From positions 1-32,874 of the forward strand of contig NZ_JOEY01000078.1 in assembly GCF_000718165.1 (NCBI RefSeq): 32,874 nt of DNA, written 5' to 3'. Made by a program: the position numbers and the translations under genes. This document shows, in pieces, positions 17,098 to 25,388 of the stretch (position 1 is the stretch's first letter; every line of letters begins with the position of its first letter). A model generated the notes under the pieces. That model was given only the letters and a program-made list of their open reading frames with translations, had not been told where the DNA came from and did no database searches. Origin of the DNA: Streptomyces fulvoviolaceus (GTDB taxonomy: Bacteria > Actinomycetota > Actinomycetes > Streptomycetales > Streptomycetaceae).

Positions 17098-17123
17098 CTA
17101 CCCCGGTGCGAGCAGGAACATCC
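17098..17123 (-). promoter_or_regulatory. Possible SigB-type promoter of the STAS gene
   Basis: On the minus strand GGAT (17123-17120), 16 bases, GGGTAG (17103-17098), compared with the Streptomyces stress-sigma consensus GNNT-N14-16-GGGTAY; the final Y is missing. It lies 42 bases before the start codon. The 10-bp palindrome GGTAGCTACC (17093-17102) overlaps the -10. Confidence 0.35.
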
Positions 17124-17216
17124 ATCCAACGGCATCCGCAAGATCTGGTTCACTCGACCCAGTGAATTTCGCCGGATTCGGTTGACATTTTGTCCATAGC
17201 TGCGCTCAAGGCGTGT

Positions 17217-17711
17217 TCACCCGCCCTGCCAGGGCGTCGGCCTCGGCCACCAGCCCGGCACCGCCCGCCGGTACCGCTCGTACTCGGCACCGAACGTCCG
17301 CGCCAGCTCGGGCTCCTCGTACCACCTCGCGAACGCCCACATCAGGAGCCCGGCGCAGACCCCGTGGACGAAGAGGACCGGCCGCGCGAGCAGCAGGCCC
17401 TGGCCGCCGATCGCCGCGACGACGGCGACGTACATCGGATTGCGCACGTACCGGTACAGCCCGCCCACCACCAGGTGCTCGGTGGGCGCGACAGGCGCCG
17501 GAGTCCCCAGCCCCTCGACCACGAACCGTACGAAGGCCGCCAGCAGTACGGCCGCTCCCGCGCCCAGCGGCACGAGGCCGAGCACTCGCACGGGCGGCCA
17601 CCAGTCACCGGCCCGCCACCCGGTCAGCCACCACGGCAGCAGCACGGCCACGGTGCCGGGGGCGAGCGCCAGGAAGAGGGTGCTGCCGAGCGCCGCGGTC
17701 GGTTTGCGCAT
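17217..17711 (-). CDS. Isoprenylcysteine-carboxyl-methyltransferase-like membrane protein
   Basis: A 164-residue integral membrane protein with four or five hydrophobic helices. The signature GLYRYVRNPMYVAV and the C-terminal YEEPELARTFGAEYERYRR ... PGWWP are typical of the ICMT/PEMT-like methyltransferase family (SAM-dependent, membrane-embedded). Bacterial members are annotated by resemblance only and their substrates are mostly unknown. It stands alone, with the terminator of the upstream exporter gene ending about 20 bases before its start, so it needs its own promoter within a very short space or lives on read-through. Confidence 0.85.
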   Translation of the reverse strand: MRKPTAALGSTLFLALAPGTVAVLLPWWLTGWRAGDWWPPVRVLGLVPLGAGAAVLLAAFVRFVVEGLGTPAPVAPTEHLVVGGLYRYVRNPMYVAVVAAIGGQGLLLARPVLFVHGVCAGLLMWAFARWYEEPELARTFGAEYERYRRAVPGWWPRPTPWQGG

Positions 17712-17731
17712 ACGGCCACCATGACAGCGAG

Positions 17732-17767
17732 GAGGGGCCGCCGTCTCCCTGCTGACGGCGGCCCCTC
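17732..17767 (-). terminator. Strong hairpin terminator after the MFS exporter gene
   Basis: Perfect 14-bp stem GAGGGGCCGCCGTC (17732-17745) with GACGGCGGCCCCTC (17754-17767), 8-base loop, 27 bases after the exporter stop codon. Confidence 0.8.
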
Positions 17768-17794
17768 GGTGCTACGCGGCTCGTGCTCGGTCGA

Positions 17795-19297
17795 TCACAT
17801 GTGGACGACGGGTGCGGCGTCCGCGTCCTGCTCGGGCACCCCGCGCCGGTAGAGCAGGAAGGCGATCAGTGTGCCCGCGGCGAAGAAGCCCGCCGACCAC
17901 CAGAAGGCGGTCGTGTAGCTCTCGATCGTCGCCTGGGCCTGGACCAGCTTGCTGCTCGCGTCCTTCCCGGCCAGGTAGTCGGTGGCGGCGCTCGCGGCCA
18001 GCGTGTTCAGCAGCGCCGTACCGATCGAACCGCCCACCTGCTGCATGGCGTTGACGGTCGCGGAGGCCACGCCCGCGTCCTCGGCCGCCACCCCGCCGGT
18101 GGCCATCTGCATGGCCGGCGGCATCACCAGGCCGAGGCCGACGCCGATCACGATCAGCTGCGGCAGCACCGCGGTCGCGTAGTCGGAGCCGACACCGATC
18201 CCGGTCAGCCAGGCCATGCCGACCGCGGCGATGCCGAAGCCCAGCGGGATGACCGCCTTCGGTCCCATCCTCGGCACCAGCATCGTGGTGCCGACCTGAG
18301 CCGTCACCATCAGCGCCGCGACCATCGGCAGGAACGCCACACCGGTCTTCGTCGGGCTGAAGCCCAGGTTCAGCTGCAGGTAGTAGGTGAGGAAGAGGAA
18401 CACGCCGAACATGCCCGCGCCGGAGATCAGCACGGCGAAGAACGAGGCTGCGCGGTTGCGGTCGAGCAGGATGCGCAGCGGCAGCAGCGGGTGCGCGGCG
18501 CGGGTCTGCCACCAGGTGAACGCGGCCAGCAGTACGGCGCCCGCGATCAGGAAGCCCCAGGTGGCGGGGGAGGACCAGTCGTGCGTCTCGGCGTTGGAGA
18601 AGCCGTAGACCAGGGAGAAGAGACCACCGGCGACCAGGACCGTGCCCGGCACGTCCAGCTTGGAGTTCGTGGCATCGCGGTGGTTGTTCAGCAGCAGCCA
18701 GCCGCCCGCGAAGGCGAGCACGGCGATGGCGACGTTGACGTAGAGCGTCCAGCGCCAGTCGAGGGCGTCCGTCAGGATGCCGCCGAGCAACAGACCCACG
18801 GCACCGCCGGCGCCGGCGATGGCGCCGTACACGCTGAACGCCTTGGCGCGCTCCCGGGCGTCGGTGAACGTCGTGTTGAGCAGCGAGAGCGCGGCCGGCG
18901 CGAGCAGTGCGCCGAAGGCACCCTGCAGGGCACGCGCGGTGACCAGCATCTCGAAGTTGGTCGCGGCACCGCCGAGCGCGGAGACGGCGGCGAAGCCGAC
19001 GACACCTATGAGGAAGGCCGGCTTGCGGCCGAAGAGGTCGGCGATACGGCCGCCGAGCAGCAGCAGGGAGGCGAACGCGAGCGCGTACGCCGTGACGATC
19101 CACTGCCGGTTGCCGTCGGAGAACCCGAGGTCGGCCTGAGCCGAGGGCAGGGCGATGTTCACGATGGTGGCGTCCAGGACCACCATCAGCTGGGCAAGGG
19201 CGACGACGGCGAGGATCCACCACCGCTTCGAGGAGGCGGCGGACTGCGCCTCGACGGCGCCCTCCGTGCCGCTCTCGGCCAAGGTCTTCTGGGACAT
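17795..19297 (-). CDS. MFS drug exporter, DHA2 (EmrB/QacA) type
   Basis: A 500-residue proton-driven multidrug efflux protein with about fourteen membrane helices, the DHA2 number. Motifs: LDATIVNIALPSAQ at the end of helix 1, GGRIADLFGRKP (motif A loop), and RALQGAFGALLAPAALSL (motif B/helix 4-5). ATG 19297 is chosen because GGAG lies 8 bases upstream; the in-frame GTG upstream of it would overlap the promoter leader. It is monocistronic, ended by a 14-bp hairpin. Two palindromes over its promoter indicate control by a repressor, probably of TetR or MarR type, but no such gene adjoins; the divergent neighbour is an ArsR-type protein. Substrate unknown. Confidence 0.92.
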   Translation of the reverse strand: MSQKTLAESGTEGAVEAQSAASSKRWWILAVVALAQLMVVLDATIVNIALPSAQADLGFSDGNRQWIVTAYALAFASLLLLGGRIADLFGRKPAFLIGVVGFAAVSALGGAATNFEMLVTARALQGAFGALLAPAALSLLNTTFTDARERAKAFSVYGAIAGAGGAVGLLLGGILTDALDWRWTLYVNVAIAVLAFAGGWLLLNNHRDATNSKLDVPGTVLVAGGLFSLVYGFSNAETHDWSSPATWGFLIAGAVLLAAFTWWQTRAAHPLLPLRILLDRNRAASFFAVLISGAGMFGVFLFLTYYLQLNLGFSPTKTGVAFLPMVAALMVTAQVGTTMLVPRMGPKAVIPLGFGIAAVGMAWLTGIGVGSDYATAVLPQLIVIGVGLGLVMPPAMQMATGGVAAEDAGVASATVNAMQQVGGSIGTALLNTLAASAATDYLAGKDASSKLVQAQATIESYTTAFWWSAGFFAAGTLIAFLLYRRGVPEQDADAAPVVHM

Positions 19298-19340
19298 CGG
19301 GGAACTCCAGGGAAGTTGCTCGGGCTTTACCAAGCCATAA

Positions 19341-19401
19341 ACGAAACCGTTTCGTACACATCGAGATTAGACCACTCTCAGCGAAACGGCAACGTTTCGC
19401 T
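19341..19401 (-). promoter_or_regulatory. MFS exporter promoter with two palindromic operators
   Basis: On the minus strand TTGCCG (19392-19387), 17 bases, TAATCT (19369-19364): a clear promoter. Operator 1, ACGAAAC-C-GTTTCGT (19341-19355), lies just downstream of the expected start point. Operator 2, AGCGAAACG-N4-CGTTTCGCT (19380-19401), covers the -35 element. Their centres are about 42 bases apart (four helical turns). Shared half-site CGAAAC. Confidence 0.7.
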
Positions 19402-19425
19402 AGGGAGGGTGGCGGGGGTCTCGCG

Positions 19426-19461
19426 TATGCCTTGACGGGAATATAACCGGCGAGGCATATT
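19426..19461 (+). promoter_or_regulatory. Candidate leaderless promoter and operator of the ArsR gene
   Basis: TTGACG (19432-19437), 18 bases, CATATT (19456-19461), ending 6 bases before the ATG at 19468; no proper ribosome site, so the message is probably leaderless. Inverted repeats AATAT/ATATT (19440-19444, 19457-19461) and TATGCC/GGCATA (19426-19431, 19454-19459) overlap the promoter, as ArsR autoregulation would need. Confidence 0.45.
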
Positions 19462-19467
19462 GGAACC

Positions 19468-19812
19468 ATGTCCGACGCCGCGCTCTGGACCGCTCTCGCC
19501 GATCCCCACCGGCGGGCCATCGTCGCGCTGCTCCTGGAGCGGCCGCGGCCCGTGGGGGAGATCGTGGAGGCATGCGGTCTGAGTCAGCCGAGCACCTCCA
19601 AGCACCTGAAGGTGCTGAGGGAGGCCGGTCTCGTCCGGGTCCGGCAGGACGCGCAGCGGCGCGTCTACGCCCTCGACCCGGCGCCGATCGCCGAGCTCGA
19701 CGCGTGGCTCGCTCCGTACCGGGCGTTGTGGAACCGCAGCCTGGACGCGCTGGGCCGCCGCCTCGACGAGACGACGTCGGACGATCCCGAGGAACCCGCC
19801 CCGAAGGACTGA
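19468..19812 (+). CDS. ArsR-family winged-helix repressor
   Basis: A 114-residue DNA-binding protein. The winged helix spans about residues 5-80 with recognition helix in LSQPSTSKHLKVLREAGLV and a wing at VRQDAQRRVYALDP. No cysteine metal site (ELCVCDL type) is present, so it is not a classical metal sensor. It belongs to the subgroup paired with SRPBCC proteins: the next gene starts 6 bases after its stop and is of that type. It likely represses its own operon; whether it also acts on the divergent exporter is unknown. Confidence 0.92.
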   Translation: MSDAALWTALADPHRRAIVALLLERPRPVGEIVEACGLSQPSTSKHLKVLREAGLVRVRQDAQRRVYALDPAPIAELDAWLAPYRALWNRSLDALGRRLDETTSDDPEEPAPKD

Positions 19813-19818
19813 TCCACC

Positions 19819-20346
19819 ATGGCCCCTGATCTCACCGGCACCTATCTGACCCTGGACGACGGCCGTCCGGCCGTCCGTTTCAGCCGCACCTACGACCATC
19901 CCGTCGAGCGCGTCTGGCAGTTCGTGACCGACGCCGGCGAACTCGCCCAGTGGTTCCCGTCCCGCGCCGAGATCGACCTGCGCCCCGGTGGCACGATCAC
20001 CTTCAGTGGTGACCCGAACATGCCGGAGTCCACGGGCCGGGTGCTCGCCGTCGACGAGCCCCGGCACCTGTCCTTCGAGTGGGGTGGCGACGAACTCCAC
20101 TTCGACCTCGAGACGCTGGACGAGAAGCGCACCCGCTTCACCCTCACGAACGTCCTCCAGGCCGCCGACACCGCCGCCCGCAACGGCGCCGGCTGGGAGG
20201 TGTGCCTGTCTGCCCTGGACGCGAAGGCACAGGGCGAACCGTTCGAGGGGCCGCACGCCGGGGCGGGCGCCCCCTGGAAGGAGTTCTACGCGGGGTACAT
20301 CGAGGCCGGAGTCCCCTCCGGCGCCCCGGTCCCCGGCCTGGACTGA
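19819..20346 (+). CDS. SRPBCC (AHSA1-like) domain protein
   Basis: A 175-residue soluble protein of the START/SRPBCC fold, whose deep cavity binds small hydrophobic ligands. Typical landmarks: FSRTYDHPVERVWQFVTDAGELAQWFPS near the N terminus, the strand RPGGTITFSG, and a C-terminal helix AGWEVCLSALDAKAQGEPF. Its ribosome site GAAGGA overlaps the end of the ArsR gene. It may hold the ligand sensed by the operon or protect against it; this is inferred from the recurring ArsR-SRPBCC pairing. Its stop is 4 bases from the stop of the convergent ABC gene, so no terminator fits between them. Confidence 0.88.
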   Translation: MAPDLTGTYLTLDDGRPAVRFSRTYDHPVERVWQFVTDAGELAQWFPSRAEIDLRPGGTITFSGDPNMPESTGRVLAVDEPRHLSFEWGGDELHFDLETLDEKRTRFTLTNVLQAADTAARNGAGWEVCLSALDAKAQGEPFEGPHAGAGAPWKEFYAGYIEAGVPSGAPVPGLD

Positions 20347-20350
20347 CCCC

Positions 20351-23164
20351 TCACGCCATCTGTCGCCGCACCAGCTCGTGCAGCCTGCCGCCGGTGTCCG
20401 CGAGGAGCTGCGCGGGCGGCCCCTGCTGAGCGACCTTTCCGTTCTCCATCACGATGACCCGGTCGGCGTCCAGCACCGTGGACAGGCGGTGCGCGATGAC
20501 GATGCGCGTGGCGTTGAGGGCCTTGGTGCTCTCGATGACCGTGCGCTGGGTGTCGTTGTCCAGGGCGCTGGTCGCCTCGTCGAAGAAGAGGATGCGCGGC
20601 CGGCGGATCAACGCCTGGGCGATCATGAGGCGTTGGCGCTGGCCGCCGGAGACCGCGCCGCTGCCCGAGACGATGGTGTGCAACCCCATCGGCATCCGCT
20701 GGATGTCCTCGGCGAGCCCCGCCATCGCGGCCGCCGCCATCGCCTCCTCGGGCGTGTAGGGCTCGGTGCCGCAGATGACGTCCAGGATGGAGCCGGTGAA
20801 CGGCTGCGCGTGCTGGAGCACCACACCGCACTGCCTGCGTACGGCGGACTGGTCGAGCGCGGCCAGGTCCTGGCCGTCGTAGAGCACACTGCCGGAGACC
20901 GGCGGGTCGAAGCCGATCAGCAGCCTGAGCAGGGTCGACTTGCCGCAGCCGCTCGGGCCGACGATCGCCACGAACTCGCCCGGCCGGATCTCGAACGACA
21001 CGTCGTCGAGGACCAGCGGGCCGTCGTCGGAGTAGCGGAAGGAGAGCCTGCGGGCCTCCATCGCCCCGGTCAGCTGCCCCGGCCGCGTGCTCGCGGTGCG
21101 CACCTCGGGCGTCGCGTCCAGCACCGGCTTGATCTCCTCGAACAGCGGCAGCGCGGACACCACCGAGACGAAGGAGCCGGTCAGCTGGGTGACCGCGGTC
21201 AGTAGCATCGTCACCGAGGTGTTGAAGGTGAGGAACGCCGCCGCCGACATCGACCCGCGCGCGGGACCCGCCAGCAGCATGAACATCAGCAGGGTGCACA
21301 CCGGCAGGTACACCGCGCCCATGACCGTGGTCAGGTTCTTGATGCGGCCGACCTTCTGCTGGAGCTCACGGCTGCGCGCGAACTCCGAGGCCCAGGCGGC
21401 ATAGGCGTAGTTCTCGGCCGCCGCCACCCTGAGCTTCGGCAGGCCGCGCAGGGTCTGGAACGCCTGGTTGTTCAGCTTGTTGCCGAGCACGACGAGGCGC
21501 CGCTGCCACCGCACCTGCCACAGCCCGAGCCCCAGGAACACCGCGGCGATGACGACGAGCATGCCGATCGCCGCCAGGGCCATCGAGGCGCTGTACCAGA
21601 ACAGCAGCACCAGGTTCATCACGCCGACGGTCACCGACTGGGCGACCACCGGGCCGATGCCCGCCATCATCCGGCGGATCGCGCTGATGCCCATGGCCGC
21701 GCTGGCGAGTTCGCCGGTGGAGCGCTCGGTGAAGAACTTGGTCGGCAGCCTCAACAGCCGGTCCCAGACCGCCGGTTGGAGGGTGGCCTCGATACGGCCC
21801 TCCAGGCGGAGGATCGTCAGGTTCTCCATCAGCATGAAGGCCGCCGCCACGACACCGCTGACCATCACGGCCAGACAGACCTGCACGATCAGATCGGTCT
21901 GCGCCTTCGGCACGAACTCGCCGAGCACCTTGCCCGTCGCGATCGGCACCAGCGCACCGATCGCCACCGTCACCAGGCCGCTGATCAGCAGGTTGGTCAG
22001 ATCGCTGCCCGTGCCGCGCATGCTGAACCGGAGCAGCCCGACCGGACTGAGCCCCTTGTCGGGAAGCGGCCGGTAGAACATCACCGCGCGCGGCTCGAAC
22101 TCCTCCGCGTTGTCCTTCTCGATCGGTGTCTCGCGCCCGGTCGCCGGATGCACGGCCACATAGCCGCCGCGCCGCCACAGCAGCGCGACCGGCGCGCCCG
22201 ACAGGGCCCGGTGGCCCACCAGCGGGCCGACGTTGTCGCGCCACCAGCGGCCGTCGAGGCGTACGGACCGGACGCGGACGCGGGAGGCGAGAGCGATGCG
22301 CTCGACCGGGTCGAGACGGTCGCTCTCGGTGCCGGACTGCGTGGGCTCGGCGAGCGGGATCCCGGCCGCCTGGGCGACCAGCCTGCACGCCGCGTAGCTC
22401 GCGTCCGCGTCGGCGGACGTCGTGCGCTTCGCCCCCTTGCCGATGGACGCGAGCAGGGTCCGGTCGGCCTGGGCACGGACGGCCTCACCGGCTTTGATAC
22501 CCGCGGCCGTGCGCGTCTCGTGGGTGCGCTCCAGCTGCTCGATCCAGCGGTCCAGCGTGGTCAGCAGCCGGTACTGCTGGTCGACCATGCTCTGCCAGAC
22601 CGCCGGGTCCATCAGCAGGTCGGCGGCCGCCTCCGCGCCGTACAGCGAGCCGTACTGCACACTGCCCGGCGGCACCTGCATCCAGAAGACGTCGTCGTCC
22701 GTCACCTCGGCGGCCCGCTCGGTGGCCATCGGCGCCTGGAAGAGGATGGAGAGGCTGCGGCCCACGCCGAGGGCGAGGGCGTACTCCAGCGGGCTCGACG
22801 TCGGCGGTACGTACTGCGGGTTGCCGTACTCGTCGTAGGACCAGGTCTCGGTGTTCGCCGGCTGGTACAGCTCGCGCAGGCCGATGCGATGCACCACGCA
22901 GTCCCTCAACGGGCGGGCCACAAGCGTGTGGTGGGGTCCGGCGACCGGTCCGAGCAGCAGCGAGCCCGCCTCCAGGCGGCCCAGGTGGTGCCAGTGGCCC
23001 TGGCCTTCCGCGTCGACCGCGAACAGGTCCACGGCACCCGCCGCGACCAGCCACAGCACCTGCGGACCTTCCAGATCCAGGCGGTTGAGCCCGGCGCAGT
23101 CGAACGGCGTGCCCATGGAACCCAGCGCGTTGAGGACGAGGTCCCCCTCGTGTGCGGTCGTCAT
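20351..23164 (-). CDS. NHLM/NHLP-type peptide export ABC transporter, permease/ATPase subunit (no peptidase)
   Basis: A 937-residue exporter. The N-terminal 300 residues are a soluble region without C39 peptidase residues, starting with a cupin/cyclic-nucleotide-binding-like fold. A six-helix ABC membrane domain follows (about 385-680) and then a nucleotide-binding domain (710-937) with Walker A GPSGCGKST, signature VSGGQRQ, Walker B ILFFDEATSALD and switch His in IVIAHRLS. This architecture matches the second ABC protein of NHLM bacteriocin systems (TIGR03797-like), which works with the peptidase exporter and an HlyD-like adaptor. The ATG follows the upstream exporter's stop after one base (TGA-G-ATG), so translation is coupled. 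All motifs are intact. It is last in the operon. Confidence 0.9.
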   Translation of the reverse strand: MTTAHEGDLVLNALGSMGTPFDCAGLNRLDLEGPQVLWLVAAGAVDLFAVDAEGQGHWHHLGRLEAGSLLLGPVAGPHHTLVARPLRDCVVHRIGLRELYQPANTETWSYDEYGNPQYVPPTSSPLEYALALGVGRSLSILFQAPMATERAAEVTDDDVFWMQVPPGSVQYGSLYGAEAAADLLMDPAVWQSMVDQQYRLLTTLDRWIEQLERTHETRTAAGIKAGEAVRAQADRTLLASIGKGAKRTTSADADASYAACRLVAQAAGIPLAEPTQSGTESDRLDPVERIALASRVRVRSVRLDGRWWRDNVGPLVGHRALSGAPVALLWRRGGYVAVHPATGRETPIEKDNAEEFEPRAVMFYRPLPDKGLSPVGLLRFSMRGTGSDLTNLLISGLVTVAIGALVPIATGKVLGEFVPKAQTDLIVQVCLAVMVSGVVAAAFMLMENLTILRLEGRIEATLQPAVWDRLLRLPTKFFTERSTGELASAAMGISAIRRMMAGIGPVVAQSVTVGVMNLVLLFWYSASMALAAIGMLVVIAAVFLGLGLWQVRWQRRLVVLGNKLNNQAFQTLRGLPKLRVAAAENYAYAAWASEFARSRELQQKVGRIKNLTTVMGAVYLPVCTLLMFMLLAGPARGSMSAAAFLTFNTSVTMLLTAVTQLTGSFVSVVSALPLFEEIKPVLDATPEVRTASTRPGQLTGAMEARRLSFRYSDDGPLVLDDVSFEIRPGEFVAIVGPSGCGKSTLLRLLIGFDPPVSGSVLYDGQDLAALDQSAVRRQCGVVLQHAQPFTGSILDVICGTEPYTPEEAMAAAAMAGLAEDIQRMPMGLHTIVSGSGAVSGGQRQRLMIAQALIRRPRILFFDEATSALDNDTQRTVIESTKALNATRIVIAHRLSTVLDADRVIVMENGKVAQQGPPAQLLADTGGRLHELVRRQMA

Positions 23165-23165
23165 C

Positions 23166-25388
23166 TCAACGCTCCTTGACCAGCGCCGCGTAGGCGCCCC
23201 CGTGCGCCACCAGCTCCTCGTGCCGCCCGCGCTCCACGATCGTGCCGTGCTGCAGTACGACGATCTCGTCGCTGTCGCGCACGGTGCTGAGCCGGTGCGC
23301 GATCACCACACAGGCGCAGCCGCGCTTGCGCAGGTTGTCCATGACCACCTGCTCGGTCTCCGCGTCCAGCGCGCTGGTCACTTCGTCGAGGACCAGGATG
23401 CTGGGCCGGCGCACCAACGCCCGGGCGATCTCCAGGCGTTGGCGCTGCCCGCCGGAGAAGTTGCGGCCGTCCTGCTCGACCCGGCTCTGGATGCCGCCGG
23501 GGCGCCGCATGACCACGTCGTACAGGGCCGCGTCCCGCAGCGCGTCGACCACCGCGTCGTCCGGGATCGACGGGTCCCACAGCGCCACGTTGTCGCGGAC
23601 CGTGCCCTCGAAGAGGAACACGTCCTGGTCGACGAAGGAGACGGAGGCGGCGAGTGCCCCGCGCGGAATGTCGTCCAGGCGCTGCCCGTCGATGCGGATC
23701 ACGCCCTCCCAGGGCGCGTACAGGCCCGAGATCAGGCGGGAGACGGTCGACTTGCCGCTGCCGGAGCCGCCGACCAGGGCGACCTGCTGGCCCGGACCCA
23801 CGGTCAGGTCGAAGCCGGTGAGCAGGGGCTTGTCGAGCGGGTTGTAGCCGAAGGTGATGTTCTGCAGCTCGACATGGCCCTGCAGCCGGCGGGTGGAGTC
23901 ACCGCCGCTCCGGCGGTCGTAGAGCGGGTCGGCCTGGAAGTTCTCCACGTCCTTCAGACGGGCCACGTCGGCCGCGAAGTCCTGGATGCGGCCCGCCACG
24001 CCGTTGAGGCGGGTGATCGGCGCGGTGAAGCGGGTGACCAGCGCCTGGAAGGCGACCAGCAGGCCGACGGATATGTGGCCCTCGACCGCCCGCATGCCGC
24101 CGATCCAGAGGATGAGCGCGCTGTTGAGCGTCGCGAGCGTCGGGGCGACCACGCCCAGCCAGGCGCTCGGCACCCCGAGCCGCTGCTGCTCCTCCAGCGT
24201 GGTGGCGTGCTGCCCGGCCCACTTGCGGAAGTAGCCGTCCTCGCCGCCGGTCGCCTTCATCGTCTCGATCAACTGCAGGCCTGTGTACGCCGTGTTGGTG
24301 AGCCGGGCGCTGTCCGCACGCAGCTTTGCCGTACGGGTGGCACGCAGCCGGATGACGACCCGCATGGCCACGATGTTCAGCAGGGCCACACCGATGCCGA
24401 CGAAGGTGAGCTGGGGGTCGTACGTGTAGAGGAGCACCGCGTAGAGGACGACCACGACCGCGTCGACGCCCGCCGCCGCGAGGTCGCGGGACAGGGTCTC
24501 GGCCACCGCGTCGTTCGACTGCAGACGCTGCACCAGGTCGGCAGGGCTGCGCTGGGAGAAGAACGTCACCGGCAGCCGCAGCAGATGACGCAGGAAGCGG
24601 GCACTGGAGAGGGTGGAGGAGATGATCCGGCCGTGCAGCAGGTTCGCCTGCTGGAGCCAGGTCAGCACGAGGGTGAGCAGCACGGACGCGCCCATCGACG
24701 CGAACAGCACGCCGAGCAGGGAGGTCTGGCCGCCGATGAGGAACATGTCGATGTACGTCCGGCTCAGCGCGGGCACCGCCGCGCCGACCAGCACCAGCAG
24801 CAGGCTCGCCAGCACCGCCGCCGGCATGGTGCCCGCCGTGCCGCGCAGCCGGGCCGGCATCGCGCCCAGCACACCAGGCTTGCGCCCGCCCTTGGTGAAG
24901 CCCTCGCCGGGCTCCATGACCAGGACGACACCGGTGAAGCTGCCGTCGAAGTCTTCCATGGGCACGAACCGGCGGCCCTTGCCGGGGTCGTTGATGTACA
25001 CCCCGCGGCGGCCGAATCGGCGCCCCATGCCGTCGTAGACGACGTAGTGGTTGAACTCCCAGAACAGCACGGCCGGCGTCTTCACCCCGGCGAGGGCGGC
25101 CGTGTCCATCTGCATGCCCTTGGCGGTGAGGCCGTAACTGCGCGCCGCCTTGAGGAGGTTGCTCGCGCGTGAGCCGTCCCGGGAGACGCCGCAGGCGATG
25201 CGCAGCTCCTCCAGCGGGACGTGCTTGCCGTAGTGGCCCAGCACCATCGCCAGCGAGGCGGCGCCGCACTCGACGGCCTCCATCTGGAGGACGGTGGGGG
25301 TGCGGACGGTCTTCGCCTTGCCCTTGGGTATCGGGCGCTTGGGCGGGGCGGCGCGGCGCCTGCTGCGGGTGTCCTGCGCGGTGCTCAC
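23166..25388 (-). CDS. NHLM/NHLP-type ABC exporter with C39 leader peptidase
   Basis: A 740-residue peptidase-containing exporter that cuts double-glycine leaders while secreting the peptide. The C39 domain (about 35-165) has catalytic Cys in QMEAVECGAAS, His in FNHYVVYDG and Asp in INDPGKG. The membrane domain covers about 190-470 and the nucleotide-binding domain about 510-740 (Walker A GGSGSGKST, signature FSGGQRQRL, Walker B ILVLDEVTSALD, switch His VIAHRLS). It fits the TIGR03796-like family. GTG 25388 overlaps the stop of the adaptor gene as GTGA; in-frame sequence further upstream belongs to the adaptor gene. With an intact protease triad it should process the GG-leader peptide encoded upstream. 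Confidence 0.92.
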   Translation of the reverse strand: MSTAQDTRSRRRAAPPKRPIPKGKAKTVRTPTVLQMEAVECGAASLAMVLGHYGKHVPLEELRIACGVSRDGSRASNLLKAARSYGLTAKGMQMDTAALAGVKTPAVLFWEFNHYVVYDGMGRRFGRRGVYINDPGKGRRFVPMEDFDGSFTGVVLVMEPGEGFTKGGRKPGVLGAMPARLRGTAGTMPAAVLASLLLVLVGAAVPALSRTYIDMFLIGGQTSLLGVLFASMGASVLLTLVLTWLQQANLLHGRIISSTLSSARFLRHLLRLPVTFFSQRSPADLVQRLQSNDAVAETLSRDLAAAGVDAVVVVLYAVLLYTYDPQLTFVGIGVALLNIVAMRVVIRLRATRTAKLRADSARLTNTAYTGLQLIETMKATGGEDGYFRKWAGQHATTLEEQQRLGVPSAWLGVVAPTLATLNSALILWIGGMRAVEGHISVGLLVAFQALVTRFTAPITRLNGVAGRIQDFAADVARLKDVENFQADPLYDRRSGGDSTRRLQGHVELQNITFGYNPLDKPLLTGFDLTVGPGQQVALVGGSGSGKSTVSRLISGLYAPWEGVIRIDGQRLDDIPRGALAASVSFVDQDVFLFEGTVRDNVALWDPSIPDDAVVDALRDAALYDVVMRRPGGIQSRVEQDGRNFSGGQRQRLEIARALVRRPSILVLDEVTSALDAETEQVVMDNLRKRGCACVVIAHRLSTVRDSDEIVVLQHGTIVERGRHEELVAHGGAYAALVKER

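Noticed and set aside
17772..19520. 582-codon minus-strand frame over the MFS exporter and the ArsR start
   Set aside because: It is an out-of-frame shadow of the exporter gene, Arg-rich and without domains.
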